From contig NC_067208.1 of NCBI RefSeq assembly GCF_026262505.1, positions 20,035,962 to 20,099,961 of the forward strand: 64,000 nt of DNA, given 5' to 3'. The notes beneath the pieces were generated by a model, which saw nothing but the letters and a program-made list of their open reading frames with translations, ran no database searches and was not told the origin of the DNA. Shown one piece after another: positions 17,350-26,892 of this stretch (positions within the stretch are counted from its first letter, which is position 1; each line of letters opens with the position of its first letter). The position numbers and the translations under genes were made by a program. The DNA comes from Trichomonas vaginalis G3. Lineage: Eukaryota; Parabasalia; Trichomonadida; Trichomonadidae.

Positions 17350-18305
17350 ATGACGAATCCAAACAAGGACCCCTATGTTTCTAAAGCGACAAAGAAAGCA
17401 CTCATGATAAAATCTTTAGTTCAACACCAAATGCTTGGTTTATGGATATCTTGGAAAACATTCCGAGAGTTAGAACAGATGGACCACCATACTGGCTAAT
17501 ATTTGTCGGTCAAAACACAAGATACTGTGAAGCCATACCATTATGGTCCAAAAATATTTTAGATGTGAAAACTGCTTTGACAATATTCGTTGACAAATAC
17601 CATCCAACAAAACTGACATCTGACTGTGAAAGTTCTTTCAAATCAGATGATATTAAAAACTATCTGCGTTCAAAAAATGTAAACCAATATTTCATTGTCG
17701 ACCAAAACCATTCTGCTCTTGGTGTCATTGACGGATGTAAAAATGTTAAGAGACTTAAACCAACCACAAGGTGGTGAAGCAAATGAAATGTCATATGACG
17801 ACAAATATAGACACTTCTCCATGGCAAAGATGAGACAAGTTTTAAATATTTACAACAACCGTAAACAAAAAGGTTTGGGAAACCACTCCCCGAAGAAATG
17901 AAAAACAACCCTGACTTAGAGAAAGACTATATATTTAATAATTTAGTCAAAAGAGACAAACAAGAAAGAATGCCGGGCTTCAAACTTCAGAAAGGTGACA
18001 AAGTAAAAATAGAAATACCTAAACGCGACCCATATGAAAATACTATTGACTATGACAACAATGGGAACCCGACAGGTACTCACATTCGTGTTCGTAAAAA
18101 TAGAAGAAAGTATACAAGAGAATATTATGAAGTTTTAGGCAAACATGGCAAAATGTACACACTGCAAGCAGAAGATAAAACTACTATTGTCAGACCTCGT
18201 TTCAAACTTGTTAAGGTTCAAGGTGGTATACTTTCAAAGACAGTTCCTAACAAATATAAGACAACTCCTGACGAATATGCTAAAGAAGTTGAAAATGACG
18301 ACTAA
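17350..18305 (+). pseudogene. second rve-type integrase, broken
   Basis: The integrase core is recognisable (YWLIFVGQNTRYCEAIPLWS, KLTSDCESSF, FIVDQNHSALGVIDG), followed by the basic linker and an SH3-like end. It is a different sequence from the integrase at 8067, so it is not a simple local duplication. About three breaks. Its presence suggests that element A is composite or that a second element's remains lie here. Confidence 0.65.
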
Positions 18306-19632
18306 GCATTTCTATACCATGCGTAAACTGTCATGTAAGGTGGCATGTAGTCTTTACTTTGTCCCGTTGTTTGCGTATATCCTGTAACGCGATGTGTATG
18401 GTTTCCTCCTCCCTCAGTGTTACTCCAGTAACAATCTATAGCAAACTTAACGTTGTCTTTAACATCATATCTTTACCTTTTGTCATTGCTGACCAATCCC
18501 AATATCTATGCTTATGCCAACCTGCTTGAGATGTACTTAAATCTATGTAGTGACTGTGTGCAGGTAAATTTTCACCTGAAATCGTTTTACTTCCACCTGT
18601 TTCCTTTGAAGAGTTTGCACAATACAAAAACCTGTCGACTATTTGAGTCCAAGTTCCAAAACCCAGAACTGTTTCTGGTCTGGTAGAGTTCATTGACGTA
18701 TAAATAGAGCCTATAGGATATAATGTTTGAAGTATTTCTGTCTTTAATGTTTGAAGCTCTGTTTTGTCTGCTTTCTTGTCATATAAATCTTGAGCAGTGA
18801 ATTTAATATTATGTTCATCCTTCATGACATAAACATCTTTACATCTAATGTTTTTCATCGTCGTTATGTCGTCATCCGATGTTAAACCTTGTGGAAAGTT
18901 AGGAGGTTTACAATATATTGCATCCCCACCAGTTTCTTCAACCGTTCCTTCAATACTTTCTATAGCAACAGTTGTAAAACTTGTATGTGTATGAGTCTTA
19001 TTTGCTTTCTTTTCAAGGCTAACGTTTAAGTCTGTTATTTCAGATATAGAATGTGTATGTCCAACGGCACTTTTCCTGTTTAAGGTTTCTTGTAAGTTTG
19101 TTATTTCAGATATAGAATGTGTATGTCCAACGGCACTTTTACTGTTTAAGGTTTCTTGTAAGTCTGTTATTTCAGATATAGAATGTATATGAGTCTTTTT
19201 AGAATATTCGTTTTCAGCTCTTGTCACTTCACTTGACATTTTATTGTCAACATATGTTTTGTCTGCTAGTTCAGGATGAGTATGTTCTTTTGTTGCATAA
19301 GCATTGTTAGCTCTTTCTTCTTCTTTTGCTATTGCATCGTCTACATATTCTTTGTCAGCTTTGTTGTCAACATCTGCTTTCAAAAGAAGTTCATTTATAG
19401 GTTTCTCGTTTAAAGTTCCTTTTGTTGGATTTATACAGACAGTATTGTTCTTCTTGTCTTGAAATAGAAACTCATCTGTCATTGGGTTTAATGTCAGTTT
19501 TAAGTTTCCTTCTTTCAATGACTCAGATATCTTAGAATAGTTTGAAAAGTTTGTTGTGTTCTTATTTAGAGCTTGCATAATGAGTTGTCGGTTGTGTTGT
19601 ATTTCTCTCATGGAAGCAATATCTTTCGACAT
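18302..19632 (-). pseudogene. second fibre protein with tail-collar domain, probably broken near its end
   Basis: The shaft has several repeats of TLNSKSAVGHTHSISEITDL (residues about 165-225) and KADK units, then the collar: TLYPIGSIYTSMNSTRP, FGTWTQIVDRFLYC and AHSHYIDLSTSQAGWHKHRY. The collar is nearly the same as that of the element B fibre at 43693-45477, closer than to the collar at 7097. It faces 19651 divergently with a TCTAGATAAAAT leader. About one break. Confidence 0.65.
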
Positions 19633-19650
19633 TTTTATTCTAGATAAAAT

Positions 19651-20497
19651 ATGCTTTCAATAGAAAAAGAAAATTCAAGAGTTGCTACAACTAAACCATT
19701 AGATGAACTTTTTACTAATGTCGGTCAAAAGTTTGAGACAGAGACCGTAAAGCATGAAGGCTATCGTTTTGACTACCCATTAAGATGGCTAAGAGACCCA
19801 TCTGTCACAAAAGCTATTGGCTTTCGTAGAATGAAGTTCATTTCAGAAGCCATACATGGTTTCCCATTTACGGTCGGTTTTGAAGTTCGATACTATAACA
19901 AAGAAAACGTATGTATGAGAAATTTGAACAGGGAAAACTTTTACAAGTTAGTTTGCTTGTAAACTTAGAAACAACTCTTCAAGCTTTTCAAGAAAAAATA
20001 AACGATATCTATATCGAATATGCAAAACAGTATAACATTGACGAGGGAGAGTACCATCTCGATATTATTTATGACAGGAAAAATGCAACTGTTAAAATCA
20101 ATAGAATAGAAGACCTTGGAGAAAACGTTTATATTTCTACAAAATATAACAACTTGGCATGGTATAGATTTATGAGGATGTTAAATCAGCCTGCAGCATA
20201 TCCAGTACACCCAGACTTTTATGAAGTCGAAAACCCTAATGGAACATATGAAATATTTTCGACCCAGATGCTATTATTGTTCATGCTTCATTTTCTGGCG
20301 CCCAAAACTCTTTCTTATGCTTGGCAAATGACTTTTACGAAAAACCTACAAAGTTATACGAACCACCAAGTGGAAGTATTTCAGACTTTCAAGTATGGTT
20401 TACTACAGATGGAAGAAAAAGAATAATTCCATTATACCATGCGTTTTACTTAGAACTTAGTTTTCATATACAACTACTATCGAACGGTAAAAAATAA
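19651..20497 (+). pseudogene. putative capsid-associated protein (family of 15163), broken
   Basis: MLSIEKENSRVATTKPLDEL and YRFDYPLRWLRDPSVTKAIG match 15163-16023, and the end region matches its C-terminus. About two breaks. Likely a diverged duplicate within element A. Confidence 0.5.
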
Positions 20498-20744
20498 TTT
20501 TTTTAATACGGTTGAGGTGTTGGATTTGGTTGCCAACTAGACTGTGGTGCAGGTTCAGGCTTTGTATAACAGGAGCTTGTTCTTCTGGTTCAGGGTCTTT
20601 AGGTATAATACCAACGAACTGACCTACCCTTTTACCAATATTTTTGACACCGTTCCAAATTCCTCTTCCGACAGATTTTATTCCATTCCATATACCTCTT
20701 CCAACATTTCGAAAGAAGTTTCCTATCTTACTGAAGAAACCCAT
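20457..20744 (-). CDS. small amphipathic protein with RGIWNG repeat, 95 aa
   Basis: MGFFSKIGNFFRNVGRGIWN is followed by a second RGIWNGVKNIGKRVG copy: two tandem amphipathic, basic segments. Then comes an acidic proline-rich stretch (PKDPEPEEQAP). Same general type as the MAAGxFKKLW proteins of element B (37694 and 38011). A membrane-active minor capsid role is plausible but inferred. Confidence 0.45.
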   Translation of the reverse strand: MGFFSKIGNFFRNVGRGIWNGIKSVGRGIWNGVKNIGKRVGQFVGIIPKDPEPEEQAPVIQSLNLHHSLVGNQIQHLNRIKKIIFYRSIVVVYEN

Positions 20745-20762
20745 TTTACTATATGTAAAAAT

Positions 20763-20957
20763 CTAATGTCCGCCTAGTCTCTTACGTTTCCTGTTGAGTT
20801 CCATAGCATTCTTTAACTGGAGCTCATACATTCTGTTTCTCCTCTGGTAGAAAACATATTCTGGGTCAACTCCCGTGTTCGCGTCATCTGCATAAAGTTG
20901 TTTATATCCCACTTCAGGGTTTGTATAAAACTCTTTCCATCTCATATTTGCATCCAT
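20763..20957 (-). CDS. hypothetical protein, 64 aa
   Basis: Tyr/Asn/Arg-rich, ending in basic NRKRKRLGGH. It starts within the last codons of 20942-21124 on the same strand. No family recognised; the pair may belong together. Confidence 0.35.
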   Translation of the reverse strand: MDANMRWKEFYTNPEVGYKQLYADDANTGVDPEYVFYQRRNRMYELQLKNAMELNRKRKRLGGH

Positions 20958-21124
20958 GGTGGCAAACCTAACGCAGCGTCATTTGACATGGCAGTTTGCA
21001 TTTGTACATCTGTTGGCACTTGACCATAGTTTGCCATTGCAGTTTGTATTCTAACTTCATTTGGAATATTCTCTGGGTTTGGTTGTCCAGGTTGCTGTGC
21101 ATTCGCTAAGTTCTGTGCGTCCAT
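20942..21124 (-). CDS. hypothetical Gln/Asn/Pro-rich protein, 60 aa
   Basis: Composed of two QTAM(A/S)N repeats (IQTAMANYGQVP and MQTAMSNDAALG). It starts behind a TTTAATATTAGATAAAAATA leader, the structural-gene type. No family recognised. Confidence 0.35.
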   Translation of the reverse strand: MDAQNLANAQQPGQPNPENIPNEVRIQTAMANYGQVPTDVQMQTAMSNDAALGLPPWMQI

Positions 21125-21147
21125 TTAATATTAGATAAAAATATCTC

Positions 21148-21279
21148 TTACGAGTACATATACTGAACATTTGCAGGCATTGGTTCATCTTCATATTCTC
21201 TGTACTTTTCTGCCACGTCAAATAAATAAATGACACAATGGAAAAAACCTAAAACAAGTAGTCCTATTTCAAACCACAT
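21148..21279 (-). CDS. small single-pass membrane protein, 43 aa
   Basis: MWFEIGLLVLGFFHCVIYLF is a clear transmembrane segment, followed by a charged, proline-containing tail (EYEDEPMPANVQ). The start overlaps the end of the methyltransferase gene by 16 bases on the same strand, suggesting coupled translation. Family unknown. Confidence 0.5.
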   Translation of the reverse strand: MWFEIGLLVLGFFHCVIYLFDVAEKYREYEDEPMPANVQYMYS

Positions 21280-22082
21280 TTACTTACTAATAAAATTTCT
21301 TTGTTATGACACTTTCTCCAGTTTATAGGACCTCTCTCATATTCTATCTTGTCATATATAAACTCATAGTCATGTATGTCCTCTAACCATCTCATAACGG
21401 TTTCCAAACCACTTTTATCGGATGTAAAGTAAAAGCATGGATGGTTATGTAAAACGTCTAAAGTTTCTAAAGAGTCTCTCAAAGTCCAGTCTACTTGGTA
21501 TTGAAAATCCCATGTGTTATAGAACGGCGGGTCCACTATAAAGAAAACATTTTCCTTGTCTTTATATTTTTCATACAAATCTGTCCAATGACATCTCACA
21601 AACTCTATACCCTCAATATATTTTTCTATGTCCTCTTTGAAAACATTTGTATAGTTAAGATATAAAACTTTTGACATAAGTGTTTCAATGTCATGAACTC
21701 TTATAGCACCACTATATAATAGTCTAGCAGATATACTATCCCAGTCTATATATTCTGCTTTTTTCAAAACCTCTCTCACAATATTTTTGTTATCTAATGG
21801 TATACGTTCCATCTTACCTATCTGAATCTTTTCTTTTAACTCTTTCAATATTTTGTTTGTGTCTGGAATATGTTTGAGACGGTCCATATAGTTGTCGAAG
21901 TCATTACATATAATCTTTGAGTCTGGAAATATTATATGGCACAAATGGGATATATAGAAACTTCCACCGAACAAATCTACAAATGTTAGACCATTCGGTA
22001 GTTTCTTAAGTTCTCTCAATATAATATCTTTACATTTACTCTTATTTCCAAAGAACGGTAACGGTGGTTTTGTAAAATTCAT
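21264..22082 (-). CDS. Dam/D12-class DNA adenine N6-methyltransferase, 272 aa
   Basis: Transfers methyl groups from S-adenosylmethionine to adenine N6 in DNA. The opening KPPLPFFGNKSK (5-16) and FVDLFGGSFYIS (34-45) are the AdoMet-binding motifs of the D12 class, and IVDPPFYNT (182-190) is the catalytic DPPF/Y motif. Length matches Dam and DpnM-type enzymes, many of which act on GATC. GATC in this element occurs only inside palindromic repeats, which makes them candidate targets; target specificity itself cannot be read from the sequence. The gene looks whole. It lies next to a large array of these repeats (22090-22945). Confidence 0.85.
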   Translation of the reverse strand: MNFTKPPLPFFGNKSKCKDIILRELKKLPNGLTFVDLFGGSFYISHLCHIIFPDSKIICNDFDNYMDRLKHIPDTNKILKELKEKIQIGKMERIPLDNKNIVREVLKKAEYIDWDSISARLLYSGAIRVHDIETLMSKVLYLNYTNVFKEDIEKYIEGIEFVRCHWTDLYEKYKDKENVFFIVDPPFYNTWDFQYQVDWTLRDSLETLDVLHNHPCFYFTSDKSGLETVMRWLEDIHDYEFIYDKIEYERGPINWRKCHNKEILLVSKCGLK

Positions 22083-22089
22083 TTATATA

Positions 22090-22945
22090 TAATAATAAAA
22101 ATGTTTTTCCCTGAAAAGTGACAGAAAAGTGACAAAACATTTACGAAGAAATCATGAAAATTCAAGAGGGTAGAAAAGAGGTTAGAAAAGAGGTTAGATC
22201 TAACCTTCTACCCTAAATTATATTTTTGGGTCCTTTACACTCATTACGAAGAAGAAGTCTTGACAAAACATTTTTACGAAGAAGTCTTGACAAAACATTT
22301 ACGATGAAATCATGAAAATTCAAGAGGTGAGAAAACAGGTGAGAAAACAGGTGAGATCTCACCTCTTCACCTAAACATTATTTTTGTCTGATTTTACGAA
22401 GAAGTCTTGACAAAACATTTACGAAGAAGTCTTGACAAAACATGTACGAAGAAATCATGAAAATTCATGAGGGTAGAAAAGAGGTTAGAAAACAGGTTAG
22501 ATCTAACCTTCTACCCTAAACTTTATTTTTGTCTGATTTTACGAAGAAGTCTTGACAAAACATTTACGTTCATGTTTGACAAAACATTTACGAAGAAATC
22601 ATGACAAATTCATGAGGGTAGAAAAGAGGTTAGAAAACAGGTTAGATCTAACCTCTTCACCTAAATTATATTTTTGGTCATTTACACTCATTACGAAGAA
22701 GTCTTGACAAAACATTTACGTTCATGTTTGACAAAACATTTACGAAGAAATCATGACAAAACATTTACGAAGAAGTCTTGACAAAACATTTACGAAGAAG
22801 TCTTGACAAAACATTTACGATGAAATCTTGACAAAACATTTACGAAGAAGTCTTGACAAAACATTTACGATGAAATCTTGACAAAACATTTACGAAGAAG
22901 TCTTGACAAAACATTTACGATGAAATCTTGACAAAACATGAAAAC
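22090..22945. repeat. large repeat array: about 20 GAAGAAGTCTTGACAAAACA-type units and four AGATCT palindromes
   Basis: Tandem units of ACATTTACGAAGAAGTCTTG with variants GATGAAATCTTGAC and GTTCATGTTTGAC, ending in an almost regular 25-bp array after 22740. Palindromes with GATC at 22197, 22355, 22500 and 22645: three of the GGTTAG type and one of the GGTGAG type, the last having a mixed right flank (TAACCTCTTCACC). It sits upstream of the methyltransferase gene at the inner edge of element A. Confidence 0.8.
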
Positions 22946-23044
22946 ATATATAATTTGTGAAAAGTGAAACATTATATATTGTTTTCGACCCAGAAGACTA
23001 ACAATTTTCCGAATAAAAACTTCATTTATTACTAAACATCATCA

Positions 23045-23103
23045 GGGCTAGAAGGCACGAAGTGCCTGGAAGCCCCACTACCTTTTTTTTTTTTTTTTTT
23101 TTT
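23045..23103. repeat. hairpin followed by a 21-T run at the element/host border
   Basis: GGGCT/AGCCC outer and AGGCAC-GAA-GTGCCT inner stems (23045-23075), then CACTACC and an uninterrupted T21 (23083-23103). It could be a Pol III-type end, a retroposed tail on the other strand, or a border mark of element A. Confidence 0.5.
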
Positions 23104-23201
23104 GAATTCATCATATTTGCTTTTCCGAGCAAATGAAGATAAAATTATCTAAAAACTTCAGAGAGTCTGGACGAACTCCTATAATCAATATACATATTTT
23201 G

Positions 23202-23248
23202 CCTCAGGTGGCTACGCTTGCCCTTCGGGCAAGCGTAGCCACCTGAGG
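23202..23248. repeat. perfect 22-bp GC-rich triloop hairpin
   Basis: CCTCAGGTGGCTACGCTTGC is the start of a 22-bp arm paired perfectly with its partner across a TTC loop. It is the most GC-rich palindrome in the window and stands alone in AT-rich DNA, 100 bp after the T21 run. No open frame or CTRR-type Helitron end follows it. Confidence 0.7.
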
Positions 23249-24316
23249 TCCACAATTATATTATATCAAATTTGATATTTTGGCATAAAGGAATGCTATA
23301 AGTTTATGTATTTACACTAGAGATCATCAAACTTTGTTCATCTCAATCGGACTTAAAATCACATGATATGCTTGTCATTATATTCACTAATTTGACAAAA
23401 AAGCTATCACAATTTATCATCCATGATTTTTAATCCTCGAATTACTTATTAAAACATGATTTTTGAGAAAATTTATGATCAGACTTTCTAAATCTTCGCA
23501 TTTATTAAAATTTTGTTAATTAAAATATAAATACATATAATGTTGTTATGTTATATGAAACAAAATCCAAAATGTGATATGATGAAGTGACGTGGAACTT
23601 AAAAAAAAAACCACTATAATTCAATGAAACTTTTTAAAAAAAACAATCAACAAATATATTCTTAAGTTGATTTCTACAATATTAAATTTTTTCGACATAC
23701 AATAACCTTAAATTTCACTATCTGGTCAATTGAACGTCACGATTTCCGACTTAAATATTTTTGAGATTTTCTTTAAGATTTAAAATGTGCTATTAAAGAT
23801 TAGATAAAATATCACTAAATTTCAGGGTATCATATTTTCTCTTGACTTTGTCTTAGCAGTATTCTAATGCCTATAATCTATCAATTAAGAAAAAACCCCA
23901 TCAAGAAAATACAGAATCGTCGGTTATTGAAATATTGATCGTTGATTTATGAATTTTATGATTTTGATTAAAATAGCTTGATTAGTGAACACACAATTAA
24001 AAAAGTAAATTTATTTTGGATTTGGTAACTTTTTTATCCAAATTTTATGAAATCTTCGTAAAAATTAAAGGATATATGCATCATTCGTTAAATACCATCA
24101 AATTACAGGGAAAAGGATAAGAATGCCATTTAACCTCAGCTCTCTCTCAATAAAATCTAACATCGATCAATTATCGTAAACAAATTTACCAAATCCAATA
24201 TATCATTCAGGAGAAGATCATATTAGTTAACAGGTTATCACTAAATCAACTATAAATCTCATAAAAAAATGTATAAATTCAAAAACCATTGATTATTGCC
24301 TACTAACAAAAATGAT
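23249..24316. other. intergenic AT-rich host DNA
   Basis: No gene, RNA gene or repeat is recognised here beyond general AT-richness. Confidence 0.5.
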
Positions 24317-25045
24317 TTACAAGTAGTCACTCATAAATAAAGATGGATCAAAGCTTTCTGCTGGATCCTTGATGTCTATTTCATCATTCCACCCGGAAAT
24401 TGGGAGCATTATAGGATCATCATAGAAGAAATCATCTGTCTTTGCTTCTTCCTTCCTAGGTTGAACCATTGCGTTTACTTTTGGTTCTGGTTGAGGAGTT
24501 ATGAAAATTGGTGTTGGTAATGGCTTATTTTCATGTACCATAGGTTGAGGTGTCATAATACCTTTCTTTCGTAAGGTCCACTGTCTTAACTCACTATAAT
24601 TTACTTTTAGTTTTGGAATAAGTGTGACTAGTTCTTGACTGGCAGCATTACTACATGGGAATGGAACGTATTTCAGTCTGTGAAGAGAACCATTGATTGA
24701 ACTCTTGCATTTCCCAATAAGAATACTAAGTTGATGTGTATTGATTGCTATGCCATCAGAGAGGAAGCAAACCCCGCAAACAAGGCTTCTCTTCCAATCA
24801 TCTCCGTCTGCTTTGTTTGTGTAGTGTCTAATCTCGTCTAACATCTCGTTAAAATTGTCGAGTCTTTTATTTCTACAATTTCTGCAATCTGATGAACTGA
24901 GGCGTTTCTGTAGGTCAGAATATGTGCTCTGATCAATGCTATTAAGTAATTCAAAATATGCTGGAGTCTCTGGCATCAAAATATGTTGATATTGGCTGAA
25001 CAAAATTGAATGGTTTACATAAAATTTTTGGAAAAGTATACTCAT
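24317..25045 (-). CDS. initiator-binding-domain (IBD/IBP39-like) protein, 242 aa
   Basis: The core WKRSLVCGVCFLSDGIAINT and QLSILIGKCKSSINGSLHRL (residues about 83-125) matches the winged-helix initiator-binding domain of Trichomonas IBP39, which binds the TCA-type initiator at most trichomonad genes. The N-terminal helical part contains two CxxC-like cysteines (CRNCRNK, 54-60). After residue 160 the chain is proline-rich and low in structure, ending acidic (DPSLFMSDYL), possibly an activation tail. The length is shorter than IBP39 itself. This gene is the best host marker in the window; function as a transcription factor is inferred from the domain. Confidence 0.75.
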   Translation of the reverse strand: MSILFQKFYVNHSILFSQYQHILMPETPAYFELLNSIDQSTYSDLQKRLSSSDCRNCRNKRLDNFNEMLDEIRHYTNKADGDDWKRSLVCGVCFLSDGIAINTHQLSILIGKCKSSINGSLHRLKYVPFPCSNAASQELVTLIPKLKVNYSELRQWTLRKKGIMTPQPMVHENKPLPTPIFITPQPEPKVNAMVQPRKEEAKTDDFFYDDPIMLPISGWNDEIDIKDPAESFDPSLFMSDYL

Positions 25046-25962
25046 AAATCCATCATATTAGCCTGCGAACAATTTTTCATAATAAAATTCTTTCATCGAT
25101 TCATCTTTGCAAAAAAATTCTCTTGGAAAATTTTTTTTGTCAGGATATGTGATTGCTGACCTAAATGATATAAGAAACTACATTAACACATAAACATCGT
25201 TGCCATTTGATTCCTGCTCCAAAAAAGAATTCATATCCGAAAGGTTTCCTAATTAAGGCTCCACGTTCATAAATTGAGAGGGTCGTAATCCTCCTTTTTT
25301 TTAATGACCCATAACTCTGTGAATACCCAAAGCCAAGGGGTCGGAGTATGACCAAATGAAACTGTAGCTTCAACAGCACAAAAAAGGGTTTTTCGTCGAA
25401 AACCTTGGTAATTTACCTCCGAGATCTAATAAATTTCGAAAAATCGAAAGTTGATCTTATTTGCTTTACTTACCCATCAGCTCTTAAACTGCACCATTGT
25501 TTTTCCTTATTTGCAATATTTATTTCATTCTCGATAAATAACTTCTACAAATCATATATACACATTAAGATATCTTTTATTACACATAAAGAGTAAAATT
25601 CTGAAACTATACAGAATTCTTTTGAAGATTTTGTGCATATTTCAAATCATCTATAATAATTAGAGTTTGTTTCATTTTATTCTATACCAATCAATTCAAA
25701 ATATTAGACGAATTGATTGCCTTATTGTAATTTATTATTGCTTATAGTTTTTGTCATAATTTTAACAAATATCATATGTAATATCAATAATTTCTTATTC
25801 TCGATCATATTTTTCTAGTACATATACAGGAATATGCTGAAGTCCTACGTTTGAGTTATTAATCTCTTTTGAAACTAAACATTTTGAAACAATAATCAAA
25901 AATTATTTACTTTTATTTGATTTTATAGCAATCTTCATTAGATAATAAAATATTAGCCAACT
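25046..25962. other. intergenic host DNA
   Basis: No supported gene. One segment near 25255-25290 (GGCTCCACGTTCATAAATTG) is matched in reverse complement near 27640-27675, so a short dispersed repeat is present. Otherwise AT-rich and featureless. Confidence 0.45.
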
Positions 25963-26892
25963 TTGGGGTTGGGGTGCGATCAAATACTTGAAAATTAATT
26001 TTGGAGTCCATAAGTGCATAGTATAATGGTTAGAATTCCCTATAATAAACCTTGTTTTGAAGTTCATTTGCCGAACATAAAACTTTTTTTCGAAATCGAA
26101 ATTATTTCAAAAAAATATATCTTATTTTTTTGCTTTTTAAGATAGTCATTATACACAAAATATTAGTAAACTATTTTTATTTGAATTACTAAAACTTTCA
26201 ATTTTTTTATTCTCTGATATTGACTCTCATATGATACTTTATCCAATATATATGATTTTCTGCTGTTATTAGTTATATTACAATGAATGCTAAATCATCA
26301 AGCAAAGCTAACTCAATAAATATAGTGAATTTCAATTTTCACTACCATAGATACTTCCATATGAACTATTAAAACTTTACCATGCTTTTACCCCGCATAA
26401 TATAAAAATATATCCTTTTATAGCAATTGTAAAATTTATCGACAGTATGAAATATTTAGTAATTCACAATACAAATACATCTTTGAGGTTTCAAAAATTT
26501 AAAATTAGAATGATTGTAATATAAAATTGTTCGAAATTTTATCCCGAATCTTGCTTGATGATTTAGCATTCATTGTAATATAACTAATAACAGCAGAAAA
26601 TCATATATATTGGATAAAGTATCATATGAGAGTCAATATCAGAGAATAAAAAAATTGAAAGTTTTAGTAATTCAAATAAAAATAGTTTACTAATATTTTG
26701 TGTATAATGACTATCTTAAAAAGCAAAAAATAAGATATATTTTTTTGAAATAATTTCGATTTCGAAAAAAAGTTTTATGTTCGGCAAATGAACTTCAAAA
26801 CAAGGTTTATTATAGGGAATTCTAACCATTATACTATGCACTTATGGACTCCAAAATTAATTTTCAAGTATTTGATCGCACCCCAACCCCAA
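25963..26892. mobile_element. fold-back element with about 342-bp inverted arms
   Basis: Arms 25963-26305 and 26551-26892 are near-perfect inverted copies separated by about 245 bp. The outer ends read TTGGGGTTGGGGTGCGATC. Each arm contains a tRNA-like stretch (26007-26080 and its mirror) with ATAGTATAATGGTTAG, the A-box and D-arm sequence of eukaryotic tRNA-Asp/Glu, and a weak B-box. No transposase frame. No clear target duplication was found. Probably a non-autonomous fold-back transposon; the tRNA likeness could be ancestral or chance. Confidence 0.7.

Larger units (their letters stand above)
1..22960. mobile_element. Polinton/Maverick-like element A, partial (left end outside window)
   Basis: This region holds a virus-like gene set: FtsK/A32-type packaging ATPase, retroviral-type integrase, small Gly/Ala-rich and amphipathic structural-type proteins, a fibre block with collagen and phage-collar domains, KilA-N-type regulators and a Dam-type methyltransferase. 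Genes sit on both strands in short convergent and divergent groups. No left terminal repeat is seen and the right border is set only by where the element-type repeats stop (about 22,945) and host DNA begins, so both ends are uncertain. Two integrase regions and two collar genes raise the possibility that it is a composite of two related elements. The part seen looks largely whole for most genes, with roughly eight to twelve breaks, mainly in the regulator and second integrase/collar regions. Family assignment is from gene content; the protein-primed polymerase expected of a Polinton is not in the visible part. Confidence 0.7.

Noticed and set aside
23202-23248. Helitron 3' end
   Set aside because: The hairpin is far larger than a Helitron end hairpin and no CTRR follows it.
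25963-26892. Telomere-derived repeat because of TTGGGGTTGGGG
   Set aside because: Only two units are present, as part of an inverted-arm end, and the region is internal.
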